NCBI GenBank assembly: GCA_023548195.1
Contig: JAJHZJ010000496.1
Location: 4,050,001 to 4,114,000, forward strand
From: Bettongia penicillata ogilbyi
Taxonomy: Eukaryota > Chordata > Mammalia > Diprotodontia > Potoroidae
Length of the DNA stretch: 64,000 bases
Reading direction: 5' to 3'
How positions within the stretch are numbered: the stretch's first letter is position 1; each line of letters opens with the position of its first letter. The notes below the pieces were generated by a model that searched no databases, was not told where the DNA came from, and saw only the letters and a list, made by a program, of their open reading frames with translations. This document shows positions 44,632 through 56,674 of this stretch, one piece after another. The position numbers were made by a program, and so were the translations under genes.

Positions 44632-44880
44632 TCTCTGAAATTTTAAACTGTTATCTTTTCATCTCAGCATGCCTACATATTCAGAACTCACAGTACTGAA
44701 ATATATACCATTATCATTCCATTAGTACAAGCTTCACAGTACTCAGAGTATTGGAGTACCATTATCCTCTCATTACTTTAAGCTTGAATGTGTAGTATTT
44801 AGAGAATTGAACTGCGTACCATTGTTTTCTCGTTATCGAAAGTCTAAATGTGAAGTACTCAGAGATTCTATGTAGAATTG
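44632..44880. repeat. Diverged tandem repeat, 46-60-bp units
   Basis: Units start at 44,692, 44,738, 44,794 and 44,854 with AGTACT(C)/AGTATTT, followed by CCATTATC- or CCATTG-like and AAGCTT/AAGTCT motifs. A weaker unit precedes at 44,632. Starts 10 bp after LTR-like copy 2. Confidence 0.7.
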
Positions 44881-45184
44881 GCAGTGTTGTCATGTTAAAA
44901 AAAAATGGTGGACTCCCTCCTGCTCCAGAGGTATTAGACAGTGGATGGTTAGTCCGTTTTCACTGCCAGAAGTCATTGAGTCAAATGCAACATGAGAACA
45001 GTTATAACAAAAATAAGCAGGATGAACTTCCTAGAAACATAGGTTTAACTTTATGCTTATAAAACATAAAGCAACAAGGTCAGTCGAAATGCATCCATTC
45101 GTCTCCAGCTCCAAAGTGTAAAACCTACAAATCTGTCAAACATCTTGGGATGATTCGATTTGTGCATTGTGTGGAGGATAGAAG

Positions 45185-45545
45185 GCAAACCCTGGACTCA
45201 GGAAAAGGAGAGGCTGCATGATATGGTGCTTAGAACTCTGAACATGGAGCCAGGAAGCCCCAAATTTGACTATTACCTTACATTTCCTAGATGTGTGACC
45301 CTGGGCAAGTCATGTAACTTCTTTCAGCCTCAGTTTCCTTGAGTGCAAAATAAGGGATTTGGTCTCAATGACCTATAAGGTCCTTTCCAGCTTAAAATCT
45401 ATGGACTATGAATCTTTTGATTATGCTTTTGATATGTACTAACAATTACCCAAGGGGAGTCATTTCATCTCTCAGTGTTCCAGATCTGCATCGGTGGAGA
45501 GATTTTCTGCAATCAGGGGTCCTGACACTGATGAAATCATAGGTC
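45185..45545 (+). repeat. Two SINE pieces
   Basis: 45,215-45,405 is MIR-like (TAGATGTGTGACCCTGGGCA, CTATAAGGTCCTTTCCAGC). 45,440-45,545 carries the TTTCATCTCTCAGTGTTCC and GGGGTCCTGACACTGATG part of the SINE at 31,165. Confidence 0.6.
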
Positions 45546-45583
45546 TGTCCCTCTCCCCATCTTTCTATAAAGATAAGTAAAGA

Positions 45584-45584
<1 letters not shown>

Positions 45585-45614
<30 letters not shown>

Positions 45615-45735
45615 TGTGAAATGTGTAGAAATGCACCAATGTGTATATATGTGTACATACATACACACATATATTTATACATACATACATATACATGCAC
45701 ATATGCATTATACACACACATATATATAAATCACT
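45585..45735. repeat. (TA)n/(CATA)n microsatellite
   Basis: A pure TA tract, then imperfect CATACATA and CACACATATA units. Confidence 0.92.
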
Positions 45736-45935
45736 TTAAATTTTGAAAGTACTTTACATACATTCCCTACAACAACCCTGTGAGGTAGGTATGACAGGGA
45801 TTATTGTGCACATTTTACAGATGAGCAAATTGAGGGTAGAAAAGGTCAAGTGATTTGCTCATGGTCTTATAGGTATCAGAGGAAGGTTTTGAACCTAATG
45901 CTTACCAACTCTAAGTTCCAGACTGTACATTTTGG
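45736..45935 (+). repeat. THER1/MIR3-type SINE
   Basis: GAAAGTACTTTACATACATTCC, AACAACCCTGTGAGGTAGG, CATTTTACAGATGAGCAAAT and GTTTTGAACCTAATGC. Confidence 0.72.
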
Positions 45936-46184
45936 TGCATTTCTATTAAGATGAAAGTAGTGTAGAATGCTTCCTACTGAACATTTCTTTTTTCCTTGGT
46001 TTATTTACTCATTCAGTAAACACTAGGCAATGTGTAAGACATTGTACTAGGCTTAGGATGTCACAGGTGGCATTGAAAGAAGTGAGAAGGCAGTGTTTGT
46101 CTCCATGTTGCCAAAGCAATGCAAGGGTTCCTTTGGGAGTCATAATTTGACAACCTTCCATAACCTGCCCCATGCTCTGTCTCC

Positions 46185-46320
46185 ATAGCAGCTAAGTAGC
46201 ACAGTCCATAAAGCACTAGCCCTGGAGTCAGAAGGACATGAGTTAAAATCCAGCTGCATTGACTGTGTAACCCTGCGCAAGTCACTTAACCCAGATGCCT
46301 CCCTAAAACAAAACAAAATA
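46185..46320 (+). repeat. Short tRNA-derived SINE
   Basis: GCACAGTCCATAAAGCACTAGCCCTGGAG head, AAGTCACTTAACCCAGATGCC and an A-rich end (AAAACAAAACAAAATA). Head-only type, without the MIR core. Confidence 0.7.
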
Positions 46321-46544
46321 GGGTGTAAGTTCAGAGTTCAGACAGGTACTTAAAATGTAGGAAGTAATTTGCTACATTTGACTCTAAACTTTCTTGTCAG
46401 ATGGAATAAAAAAGCATGTCAATCACTGAAATAACTTGAGCTAGGAGGTGATTATATTGAAAAATAATCTATATTTCTGGATTCCATTTGATGCTAGGTT
46501 TAAGTGGGTTCCACCAATAAAAGCACAATATTTAGAGTTGGTGG

Positions 46545-46985
46545 CAGTGTCCCAGGCCATTTAGTTCAGTCTCCTACATCTTATAGAAATGGTTATTCAA
46601 TTTCTGTTTGAACCATTCCAGTACTGGAGAGTTCAGTATCCATAGAGAAAGTCCATTCTGTTGAACATCTTTAATTGTGAACAAGTTTTTTCTTCTGTTG
46701 AGTCATAAATCTTTCTCCTTAGTTTTGCCTTCAGGGGCAACACAGTGAGTCTGTTGCCTTTTCTATGTGACAACTCTTCAGAGTTAAAAATAGTTATCCT
46801 ACCTCCTTTTAGTTTTCTTTCCTTCAGGATTACCATGCTCTAGTTCTTTGAACTGCGTGATACCGTTGGCAAACCCTTATCAACTGCTCTGGAAATACTC
46901 TTGTTCATGTCTGTCCCTTCTCAAGTGCGACTTTCAGTGCTGAGCTTTTCAGATGTGTTCTGACCAGCTCAGACAACATTGGGAG
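46545..46985 (+). repeat. CR1/L3 LINE 3' end
   Basis: TGAACATCTTTAATTGTGAAC, TCATAAATCTTTCTCC, GCCTTCAGGGGCAACACAG and TTTTCAGATGTGTTCTGACC follow the CR1/L3 3' UTR order. Confidence 0.6.
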
Positions 46986-47165
46986 AAGCTGCTGTCCTTG
47001 ATACATGCCCTCCCCCTTTGCTGCCTTCCCCTTTCCCTCCTCTCCTTTTTTCTTCCTTTTCTCCTCCCCTATCTCTCCCTCTCTTGATTTCTCTTCCCTT
47101 TCTCATCCCTCTTCTTTTCCCTTCCTTTTTCCTTCCTCTCTGGTGGTTCTTACCTCCCCCCAGGA
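46986..47165. repeat. C/T-rich low-complexity tract
   Basis: Runs of CCCTTTCC and TTCCCTTCC. It accounts for the first half of a 225-codon open frame (46,979-47,656) that is not a gene. Confidence 0.7.
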
Positions 47166-48160
47166 GCTATATAAAGTCTAACTGCAAGACTCACAGTACC
47201 ATAAAAGTTCAAGATCTTCAAGTTTGCTCTTCTCTATACAGGTTTTATTCCTCATTGATCTTTGGTGCAAATGGTCCCTGGTACAGTCTTTGTTCATTGG
47301 CAAGGGGTTCAATGATGCCCATTGAGTCTCTGTTGTCACTTCAGTACTTCTGGTACCAACTCCTCCTTGCTAAGGGGCGTCTGAGTGAAGCAGTAATCAA
47401 CATGGGCTTCTGTCTCCATCCAGTCGCCATCTTGTTTTGGCTTCCATATGCATCTGCATCAGTCACTGCTTCTAAGTCTGTGCAGTATCTGTTTGTGAAT
47501 CTTCCATGTGTGACCCTTTCCCCCCAAATCAGCTTTTCTCTTGTACATATGCCCCCAATTTTGCTGTGCATGAGGGCATGCAATAATTATTTGTATATAC
47601 TGAGCATCTCCCTACCAGATGGCAAACTTCTTGAAAGCAGGGACTATCTTAAATAAACTTGGGGATGGGTTTATTTCTTTTTCTTTCCCTTTGTTTTAGT
47701 TCTTTCTCTTTCAACACATGATAGTTTTTAATCTTTTTTTGATTTTTAGAAATGATTTAAAAAACTTTACATCTGTCATCTTTGGGAGGAAGGGAATCCT
47801 CCATTTTGACAGAGAATAACAATTTCTGAAAAACCTCGTATGTAGTGACAATGTCTTGACAATGTATACATTACTGTGTCCTAATAGCTTCCCACCCCTT
47901 TGCCGTGAAGGAGGCATATTTTCACAATTTGTTCTCTGGAATTGGTTTTTAGTTTTCCAATCATTCAGAGTCCAGCTTCCATTAATGCCTTCTAAGATTT
48001 CATTAGCTTTTAAAAGTAGCTGTGTTAATGTATGTGGGCGATTAAACCTTTATATCTTTTATATCTTTCTTATGTGAATTCCTGCCAAATTGGAGCTCCT
48101 CCATCCTAGAGTTGTAACTAGCACAGAATAGGCTAATTATTTGTCAAACTGACTTGACTT
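47166..48160. other. Intergenic, no recognisable feature
   Basis: Unique-looking; a possible L2 terminus at 47,590-47,660. Confidence 0.45.
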
Positions 48161-48164
48161 TCTG

Positions 48165-48690
48165 AGTTCACAGCTGTTCTTATACACTTACTGGCTGTGT
48201 GATCCTGGGCAAGTCACTTACTCCTGTTTCCCTCAGTTTTCTTATCCATAAAATGAGCAGGAGAAGGAAATGGCAAACCACTCTAGTATCTGTACCAAGA
48301 AAATCCCAAAAGGAGTCACAAAGAATTGGACACAACTGAAAATGACAGAACAATTACAACATAGTATAAATTACTATTGCTGTAGTAATTGCTTAGGGAC
48401 ATACCAAGAGGTCACCAAGTCCAGCCCCCATCATTTTTCTGATGGGTAAATTGAGGTCCCAAAATGTTAAATGTTATTGGTATAGATTTTCATAGCATCT
48501 TGGACTGGATGACCTGACAGGGAATTTAGAGTTCATACCACATCATCTTTTCCTTTTATAGATAATGACCCTGAAGCCCTGCGTGATTAAATGCCTTGTC
48601 CAATGTCACATAGCTAACTAGGGGCAAGTTTGAGACAAGAACCCAGATCTCTTGCTTCCCAGTCCACTGAGCTACAAGAGTCTGATATGA
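48165..48690 (+). repeat. MAR1-like SINE (to 48,360) and MIR pieces (48,395-48,690)
   Basis: MAR1: CTTACTGGCTGTGTGATCCTGG, GGAAATGGCAAACCACTCTAG and the tail GTCACAAAGAATTGGACACA. MIR part: GATAATGACCCTGAAGCCC and CTAACTAGGGGCAAG. Confidence 0.72.
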
Positions 48691-48699
48691 TGTCACCTA

Positions 48700-50495
48700 A
48701 TAGCAATGCCCAATTAACGAAATAGGACAATGGGCTGCTTATTCTTTTATGAGGCTATTGAAATAACTTAAATCTAACACATTTGGAGTTAACACTTTCT
48801 CACTAACAAGTTCAAAACAATTTCATTTTCCTCAATAGTCATCAACCTTATAAAAGATTTATCAGCCATAGTCACATTTGTCAAAGGTTGAAGCCATGTT
48901 AGATTTACCAGCAACAAGCCCCAGGAACCCAGAGAAGAAAGAGCTTCGGAGCTGTGGATGTTTCATTATTGTTAAAATTCTTTCTACATCTCCAGCTTTA
49001 TTTCTTCAAGGTCTTGGAGCTTTGGGCCTGTCCTTAATTTGCCTGGCTGATAACGTATAATTAAGTTTCTCCCAAGGAGTAAGAAACATCACAAATCATT
49101 CATCCTTACCACCTCTCTAGGGCACACGGCAGGTACCAGACTCATTTTCCAGATGAGTAAACTCAGTGACTTGTTCCCAATCAAGGAACATCTCACAGGA
49201 CTTCATAGAGTGGTCATGGGGAGGTGGCTATGAGATATGTCCTTGGACTGCCTGAAGAGAGAGAGATGGAAATCCTTGATGACTTACTGTGAAAACTCTG
49301 TTCCCTGACCAGTCTCTAAGCTACTCTTATCATCGGTTTACATAAAAGTGTCACATTGAGAACCATCCACCCTCAATCCCAAGGGCCCTCCCAGGGTGTG
49401 GGCAAATCAGATCAACACAGTTAATTTTATACAATTTCTTCGGATAAAAGTTTTGAGCAGGGAATGAGCTGTTTGGTTGCATCAGTTACATCCTTTAAAA
49501 ATGTTTCATCTCTCTTCCTCTACTGCCAATGAAGCAATGATGTGACTAATTCAAAGATAAGTTCTTTTTCTTACCAGAGCCTCATTTTTCTTCTTAGAAA
49601 ATAGGGAGGACCTTCCACCCCTGTCTTCCCATTTGTGTGATAATGAATAGAAAGACAGGGTTCCCTGGAAGAACGACACTTTAAAATTATGAAGCATTCT
49701 GCCTGAAAATTTTTTGCTAATTCACTTGTCACAATAGCACCATTAGGATAGATTGTGGCTACCTAGTCTGCCCACACACAGCCCCTCATTTCAGAATTAG
49801 AAAGATCTGCATGCAGCATTTAAATGTCAATTCATGAAAGGCTGATCCTACTTTGATAGCAAACAGATTGCCCAGTTTGGAATCCATCAGCAGTCCTGAC
49901 GATTCATCTCTGTATTTTTCTCAGAATGTGAAATAGAAAGCAAGACTGAAACTTTGTGGAACTAACCCCCTTCTTAATTCCAAACCTCTTCCATGTTAGG
50001 ATAAGAGAAATAGCTTTCTTTTCCTCCCCCTCTCCCCTAGGTGTTTTTAATCTTCAAAACTTGTATGTGAGAAAAGGATAAAAAAAAGTTAGTAAAATTT
50101 CAAAAAGCCCCAGAGTAAAAGATGAAAATGACCCACAGCTGGAAGATTTGAAGGATGTGACCCACATCTGTTCCCAGAGGGTCTAAAGCATTCCTCAGAA
50201 GAACAGGCATTATTACCTTGGGAGGGGCTTAAAGTTCATTGTTGAGCCATGGATTCTTGGGGTTAAAATGGAGGAGACCAGAAGAGAGAGGGAAAGGAAT
50301 TATTTTCTAGCTTAACTCATTTAACTGAATCAACTATGGGATCTGTTGGCATTAAGAAAAAAAAGATTAAAAAAGCCCACAATCATAGATCAGGACTTGG
50401 TGGATGCAGATACTTTGAAACTAGACAACTCGGAGAAGGAAGTGTACTTTTTTTGCCAGTTCAACTCTTTGGGCTCTAAATCTCCTTAAAGGTTT
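48700..50495. other. Intergenic, repeat-poor unique block
   Basis: No repeat family recognised apart from a possible MIR scrap near 49,120. Mixed composition with evenly spaced A/T- and G/C-richer parts, which makes conserved non-coding sequence plausible (for example 48,870-49,080). Confidence 0.4.
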
Positions 50496-50499
50496 GCAT

Positions 50500-51055
50500 T
50501 TATTCAGCAAACATTTATTAAGTGATTACATGGCCAGAGCACTGTGTCAGATATCAGTGTGAGAACAAAAGGTGGAAGAAGATATTATCTTTGTCCTTGC
50601 GGAGCAGTGATAAAGAATAAAATAGAATTATAAGCCTTTTCATCATCAATGTCAGTAGAATCCCACATTTAGATTCTAACTCTAACACTTACTATTCATG
50701 TGACATTGGGAAAATCACCTAATCTTTCTGGATCTTAGTTTCCCTATCTGTTAAATGAGGGAGTTGGACCAGATGGCCAGGTTCAGGCCAACTCTAGACC
50801 TAGGATTCTATAATCTCAGTAAAAAATCTGCAACATGGGTCAAATAGGGAGAGAAAATGGACTTGGGATTTCTTTGGTATATGGAACTCTCAAGTGAGAT
50901 GACTCCCTCTAAAAATGGCAGTCACCAGCTTCTCTGCAATTTATCATCTTGAGAGATTAAGTAACTTGCTCAGGATCACACAGCCATTATGGATCAGAAG
51001 TAGCATTTGAACTTAGGTCTTCCTGGCTTTGAGGTCAGCTCTCTAATAAAAATTA
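50500..51055 (+). repeat. SINE cluster
   Basis: 50,500-50,620 has the CAGCAAACATTTATTAAGTG type repeat. 50,640-50,825 is MIR-like (ATTCATGTGACATTGGGAA, GTTAAATGAGGGAGTTGG). 50,940-51,050 is a THER1-like 3' part (TTGCTCAGGATCACACAGCC). Confidence 0.6.
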
Positions 51056-52387
51056 AACATGATGTGACTGCATAGAGACACAAAGTGAGATTTAGGGAAG
51101 ATCTAACCAACTGGAAGCAAGGGAAAGGAACATGGCAGGCTTTAAATGGGTGTAGCATTTGGCCTGAGTAGGATTTCTACATGCTGCTGGATGGAGGGGA
51201 CTGAGAATGAAGAATTCATGACTGGCTTAGGCAAATGTGTAGAGGAAGGAAATCAGGGAGTGTGAACAGGGTCATTCAAGAGTGTAGATGGCTGGAGTGC
51301 AGAATCCATATATTTAGAAAGAATTGGTGCATTGTATTTGTTTCCCAAAGGAAGACAGCCTTAAGATTTGGTGACTGTTGAAATGGAGATGTGTGGTAGT
51401 AGGCGGCAGGTTATCACTGATAATGACTTGTGTTGGATGTAATTTAGGACATGCATGGTTAGGAAAGGAGATGGGCTAGCCAAGTAGTGAGGAGGAATAA
51501 CAGATGGAGAGCCAGGGGCTGCACTGGATACACTAAAATGTAATCTACTTCCATCAGAATGTCCACTCCTTGAGGGTAGGAACTGTGTTGTTTTCTCTTC
51601 ATTTCCCCAGAGCTTAGCTCTGTACCTGGCACATAGTAAATGAATAATAAAGTCTTGTTGCTTGCTAGATTGGTACTCAGAGGAGATCAAAAAACCTTAG
51701 CAGGTGTGGGCTCGATAAACCCTTAACAGGTTTGTGAATATATCCCAGAAGATCTAGGAGCTTTGGGGGGAAAAATAGCACTTTTGTTTTCATTCACTTT
51801 AGATTTCCTATGTAATCTTTTATCTTTTATTCATTTAAAAATGTTACTCTGAAATGGAGTCCATAAGTTTTACCAGACTGTCAGAAGGGTGCATGACTTA
51901 AAAATGATTAAAAACCTTTGGACTTGAGGAAAGCCTTTGGTCTTCTAGTACAAGACACAGGAACAGAAAGAGAATTTGTGAGCTGTGCCAGTGGAGGGCG
52001 TACCCACATCCATGAGATCATTGGTACGTTAACATTAAACATGGACATTTAAATCATTTGTGACTTAGGTCAGAGTTTGGGACAGGTGAACAGGTCTTGA
52101 TGGATTTATGGAGCTTTTCTGTTTGCTCTAGCTTTTAACTCTGCTCAGGCTTTCATCAGGCCAGTCTTTACTATCTGTTCTGTAGTACTCCCCCTACCCC
52201 CAGCTGCCAACTATGTCTCTGCCCACCCCACCCCCTCTTCCTTGTGTCGTCTCCCTCAACATGCATCCATACCGAGTCAGAGCCATGTTTGGAGTTTACC
52301 TGGGAGGGGAGTGAGAGGAGGACTGCATCCACAAAACCAAGGTTCCTAAATGCCCTGTCCCAGATATACATACTGGGACAACCACTT
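51056..52387. other. Intergenic; L2 3' end (51,540-51,665) and hAT/MER5-like scrap (51,815-51,920)
   Basis: L2: GAATGTCCACTCCTTGAGGG and GTACCTGGCACATAGTAAATG. MER5-like: TTTAAAAATGTTACTCTGAA and ACCAGACTGTCAGAAGG. The rest is unassigned. Confidence 0.55.
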
Positions 52388-52415
52388 CTCTTGTCTATAT
52401 TATTATAGACAAGAG
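52388..52415. other. Perfect 12-bp inverted repeat with 4-base loop
   Basis: CTCTTGTCTATA, TTAT, TATAGACAAGAG. No T-run or gene edge is beside it, so no function is assigned. Confidence 0.9.
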
Positions 52416-52559
52416 TGTTTGTGTGTTCTTTTTCTAATGTTTAGTTTTGTAAATAGCACCTTCCCTTCCAGTATTGAGATGCCAAATGATACAGTATTTG
52501 TAAAAAGCACTTAGCACGTTTCCTGGCCTGTAGTAGCTAATTTGTAAATGCTTACGTCA

Positions 52560-52936
52560 TTCTTCCTTTTACCCCTTTACCTTTTGGATCACAGATCTAG
52601 AGTTGAAAGGGAGCTCAGAGGCCATCTGGCCCAAGTCTCTTGTTTTATATACTTCTTAACCTCTTTACAGAACTTAATACTGTTGACTACCTTTTCTTTC
52701 TGGACACACTCTGTCCTTTCTTGGTTTTTGGAGCACTGAATCTTTTGGATTTCCCCTACCTTTCTGATTGCTCTTTCCCAGGATCCTTTGCTTGATCATC
52801 AGTCACAACCACCATCATCTGTGATCTCCTCTGCTCCCCTGGGTTCAATGATTATCTTTATGCAGATGATTCCCAGGTCTATGTATCCATCCCTATCCTC
52901 TCTCCTAAGCTATAGTCCTGTATCACCAACTATCCA
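52560..52936 (+). repeat. L2 LINE RT fragment
   Basis: One frame reads NDYLYADDSQVYVSIP at about 52,847-52,894, with the RT catalytic YADD box at 52,859-52,870. It then runs into LSPKL and an ITN-LLDI-like end, as in L2. It ends where the next LINE begins. Confidence 0.65.
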
Positions 52937-54760
52937 TTGGATATTGAATGTCTCTCCTTAGCTGAACTTCCAACTGAAGAAGAGGTTTTGAGGGCCATTA
53001 GGCTCCTTTCATCTGGTGATGATTCTATTCCAGCTGAGATTTACAAGGTAGGGGGACCATTGCTCATACAAAAGCTGACTGAAATTTTCCAGGTTATATG
53101 GCAAGAGGAGGTTATTCCCCAGGAGTTCAAGGATGCCTCCATTGTCCATTTCTATAAAGGTAAAGGGAATAGATTGTTCTGTGACAATCACAGGGGGAAT
53201 CTCTCTCTTAGTCATTGCTAGAAAAATTCTTGCTAAGGTCCTTAATTGGCTGATCCTTCACCTGGAAGATGGTCATTTACCTGAGAGCCAGTGTGGTTTT
53301 AGAAAAGGCTGAGGAACAGTCAATATGGTGTTTGCTGCCAGACAACTCCAGGAGAAATGCCAGGAGCAGAACAGAGGTCTGTATGCAACGTTTGTAGCTC
53401 TGACCAAGGCCTTTGACACTATTAGTCATGAGGGCTTATGGAAAATTATGTCAAAATTTGGTTGCCCAGAGAAGTTCATCAGTATTGTATATCAATTTCA
53501 TGATGGCCTGTTTGCCTGAGTTCTGGACAGTGGACAATGCTCTTGTGCCTTCTCAGTCACCAATGGAGTGAAACAGGGCTGTGTGCTTGCTCCCATGCTT
53601 TTTAGCATGATGTTTTCAGCCATGCTATCAAATGTTTTCAATGAGGATGAACATGGCACCAAGTTCAACTACGTCACTGATGGTAGGTTCTTTAATTTGA
53701 AAAGGTTACAAGCCAAGACCAAAGTGGAGGGAGTGTTGGTGCATCATTTTCTGTTTGCAGATGATTGTGCACTGTATACAGCTTCTGAAGCTGAGATAAA
53801 GCAAAGTATGGATCAATTCTCTACTGCTTGTGCTAATTTTGGCCTAATAATTAACACCAAGAAAACACATGTGCTCCATCAGCTACCACCACATCATCCA
53901 TACATGGAACCAATGCTTACCACAAATGGAGAAGTTTTGAATGCTGTGGATAAGTTTGCTCAACTTGGTAGTGTACTTTCCAGGGGTGTATACTTTGGCA
54001 TAGAGGTTGATGCATGCATTTCCAGAGCTACCTCAGTGTTTGAGAGACTCCAAAGAAACATTTGGGAGAGAAGAGATATTAGACTGACTACCAAACTGAA
54101 GCTCTGCAGAGCCGTTGTGCTGACCTCATTGTTATGTGCTTGTGAAACATGGACAATCTACAAGCACCGTGCCAGGAAACTGAATCTCTTCCATTTGAAC
54201 TGTCTTAGGAAGATTCTGAGGATCACCTGGCAGGATAACAAGGACACTGAAGTCCTTGTTTGAACTGAGCTGCCAAGCATTCAAACTATGCTTCAGAGAA
54301 AGCAGCTCGGATGAGCTGGCCACATTGTTTGAAAGCAAAATGTACGCTTGCCAAAAACACTATTTTATGGAGAACTTGCACTGGGGCAGGTTATTACATG
54401 GTGGTCAGAAGAAGCGATACAACAACACTCTCAAGGTCTCTCTCAAGAACTTTGAATTTGTCTGTACGATATGGGAGACACTGGCACAGGACTGCTCAGC
54501 ATGGTGTGCCTACATAAGAAAAAGTGCTGTGCTCTATGAGAAAAGCAGAATTGAGGCAGCACAAAGGAAACATAGGATGTGCAAATTTGGAGTATCCACC
54601 CCAAATATTCACATGGACTACCTGTGCCCAACCTGTTATAGAGCATTCCGAGCTCGTACTGGTCTGATCAGCCACAGTCGGACACGTTGAAACTTGAGTT
54701 TATCATGGTGATGTCATTTTGGTCCTCTTCCAGAATGAAGGACAGCAACCAACCTCCATA
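52937..54760 (+). mobile_element. RTE-like LINE with RT and C-terminal finger, degraded
   Basis: About 1.8 kb of LINE coding sequence in four frames' worth of pieces. In order: RT start (PTEEEVLRAIRLLSSGDDSI, IPQEFKDASIVHFYKGKG), a frameshift at about 53,190, CGFRKG and a stop, RT box A FVALTKAFDT (the catalytic Asp of F-x-D-L is Ala), a stop at 53,517, NGVKQGCVLAPMLF, box C LFADDCAL with FADD intact at 53,754-53,765, the thumb-like TKLKLCRAVVLTSLLCACET and FHLNCLRKILRITWQD, a frameshift at about 54,255, then a C2H2-like end CPTCYRAFRARTGLISH before the stop at 54,688. 3' UTR to about 54,760. Distinct from L1, L2 and BovB in sequence. I place it as RTE-like but cannot name the family. Confidence 0.78.
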
Positions 54761-54865
54761 TTTTTATATCCTCAGATACTAATCTGCAGTATTTATTAGA
54801 TGTTATGTTACCAGAACAAGAAAGTTCTTTGTAAACTTTAAAAGGTGATAGAAATATTAGTTGTT

Positions 54866-54932
54866 ACTCCTCCTACTCCTCCTCCTCCTCCTTCTTCTTC
54901 TTCTTCTGCTACTACTACTACTACTACTACTG

Positions 54933-54984
<52 letters not shown>
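54866..54984. repeat. (TCC)n/(TTC)n/(TAC)n trinucleotide repeat
   Basis: TCC units, then TTC, then about 25 TAC units with one TGC break. It gives a Val/Glu-rich open frame on the minus strand. Confidence 0.95.
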
Positions 54985-55349
54985 ATGTAGGTAAAAATGA
55001 CAACACTTAGCAACCTGGAAAGAGGGAAAGTTAGAAGGCAAGGGTTTACCAAGGTTGTGAGCCGGGGTTAATGGAAGGATGGTGGTGCCTTTGACTGAAA
55101 TAGTGAAATTCAGAAGAAAGGTGGGATAAGGGGGAAAGATATAGTTAAATCTTGGAGACATTAAAGATGAGATGTCTCTGATAAGTATGACTCCTCCCTC
55201 TGGTCTGCTCTGCCTCCACATGGGCTGTCTTATCCCCTCTCAAGCTCCCTTCTGCCCTCTCCATCTTCTCCTTCCCCCTTCATCTCTAATTTCCAGTACT
55301 CCTGTCTTTATTAGAATGTAAGTTTCTTGAGAGTAGGGACCATTCTCAG

Positions 55350-56150
55350 AATAACTTGGTGATGTAGGTACTGTTATCTCTACTTGAGGAAAATGAGACT
55401 GAGAAAATAGGGTCACCTAGGCAATAAAAGACAGATCCAGGATTAGAATTCAAGTCCTCAAAGCCCAGAATTCTTTTCACTGTCATCCCAGTGTCTTCCA
55501 GGCTCTCAGAATCCCTGGTTTCCTTCAAGGCTCAGCTCAAGAATTACCTTTCAAATGAAGACTGTCTTGGTGCTGTCAACTGGACTGAACCGGCCTCTGA
55601 CTTGTGGGTGGTTGGAGCTGAACAGAGCAGGCTGGAGACAGGAGAGTGAGGAATCAAACAGAAGTTTCATTTTAAAGTGAGGGAAATAGCTTACAAGAAA
55701 GGAGGCATCTGGACACATGCCAGGGCCCTTCCCCTGGTAGGGAGACCCTGCTTTCCTGTGGCTGAGCCTCAGTACTTATACCTATGGCTATGCAGCGAGC
55801 TGTAGCCCTGACAAGGAGGGGTAACAGTAACGATGTGACAAGTTTGATTCATAACAGGATTTCATGACCAGAAAATGAATACTCCTCTAAGCTCAGAGAA
55901 TACCTGATGCCAGTCAAAGTAATATAACAAGGTGAGGTCATCCAGAGGGTGAGCACAAAGGATTGCTGTTATGCCCAGCTCAAGGCATAGCCTCCCCTCA
56001 AAATCATCTTCTGTCTACCTCTGTGAGCCTGCAGGCATCCATCTGTATCTATTTCTAGTGACAGATAGACTGTCATTTCCTTGAGGGCAGACAGTTTTCT
56101 TTGCTTCTCTATATTTCTGATTCTCACTCCAGTGTCTGGCACTTAAGAAA
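55350..56150 (+). repeat. MIR remnant and L2, split by an unclassified insertion (55,565-55,995)
   Basis: MIR-like at 55,350-55,500. L2 ORF2 end at 55,500-55,560 (CAAGGCTCAGCTCAAG) and L2 3' UTR from 56,005 (TTCCTTGAGGGCAGACAG). The intervening 430 bp fits neither and may be an LTR or another insertion. Confidence 0.5.
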
Positions 56151-56670
56151 ATGGAGTCAAGAAGATTATGTTACCTGCCTGACGTCACACAAGGAATGGT
56201 GCCTTCTTTGATGGGTTATACAGTCTAGAGAATGGCAAGAGCTGGGAAGTACTTAAATGGGCTTTAAGGTCAGATCTTGGATCCATGGCCAGGCAGAATC
56301 CCTCTCTTCCTTAGGGGCCATGGAGCCTTTGCATTCCTGTTGGATGATGACCTCTTGTGCTGATGGATTCTACATTTTCAGTTACTGCTCATGGGTATTC
56401 AACTCATCCTTTGGGTTATAGGATTTGGAACTGGAAGGAACTGCTTCGCCTTTCTCCCCCATTCTTCCATTTAATAGAAGTAGAGGCATGTGCTACAATA
56501 CAAAATGTGCAGGGTAGGGGATGAGGCAACTAGAGGGTACAGTAGATAAAGTGCTTGATATGTAGTTACTCCCCTTTTTCTGAATGTCCCCCAGAAGCCC
56601 TTCCACTAGGGATGCCTGGAAAGGAAAGCTCTAAGAACATCTCACAGTCTCCTCTTGACCTCGAGTGTAT
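56151..56670. other. Intergenic, no clear feature
   Basis: Mixed unique sequence with a possible MIR scrap at 56,420-56,560 (ATTTGGAACTGGAAGGAAC). Confidence 0.4.
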
Positions 56671-56674
56671 AATG

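Noticed and set aside
46979..47656. 225-codon open frame on the + strand
   Set aside because: First half is a C/T-rich low-complexity tract (Pro/Leu/Phe-rich peptide); the second half has no protein character or exon signals.
54838..55221. Val-rich 127-codon open frame on the minus strand
   Set aside because: Product of the TAC/TCC triplet repeat.
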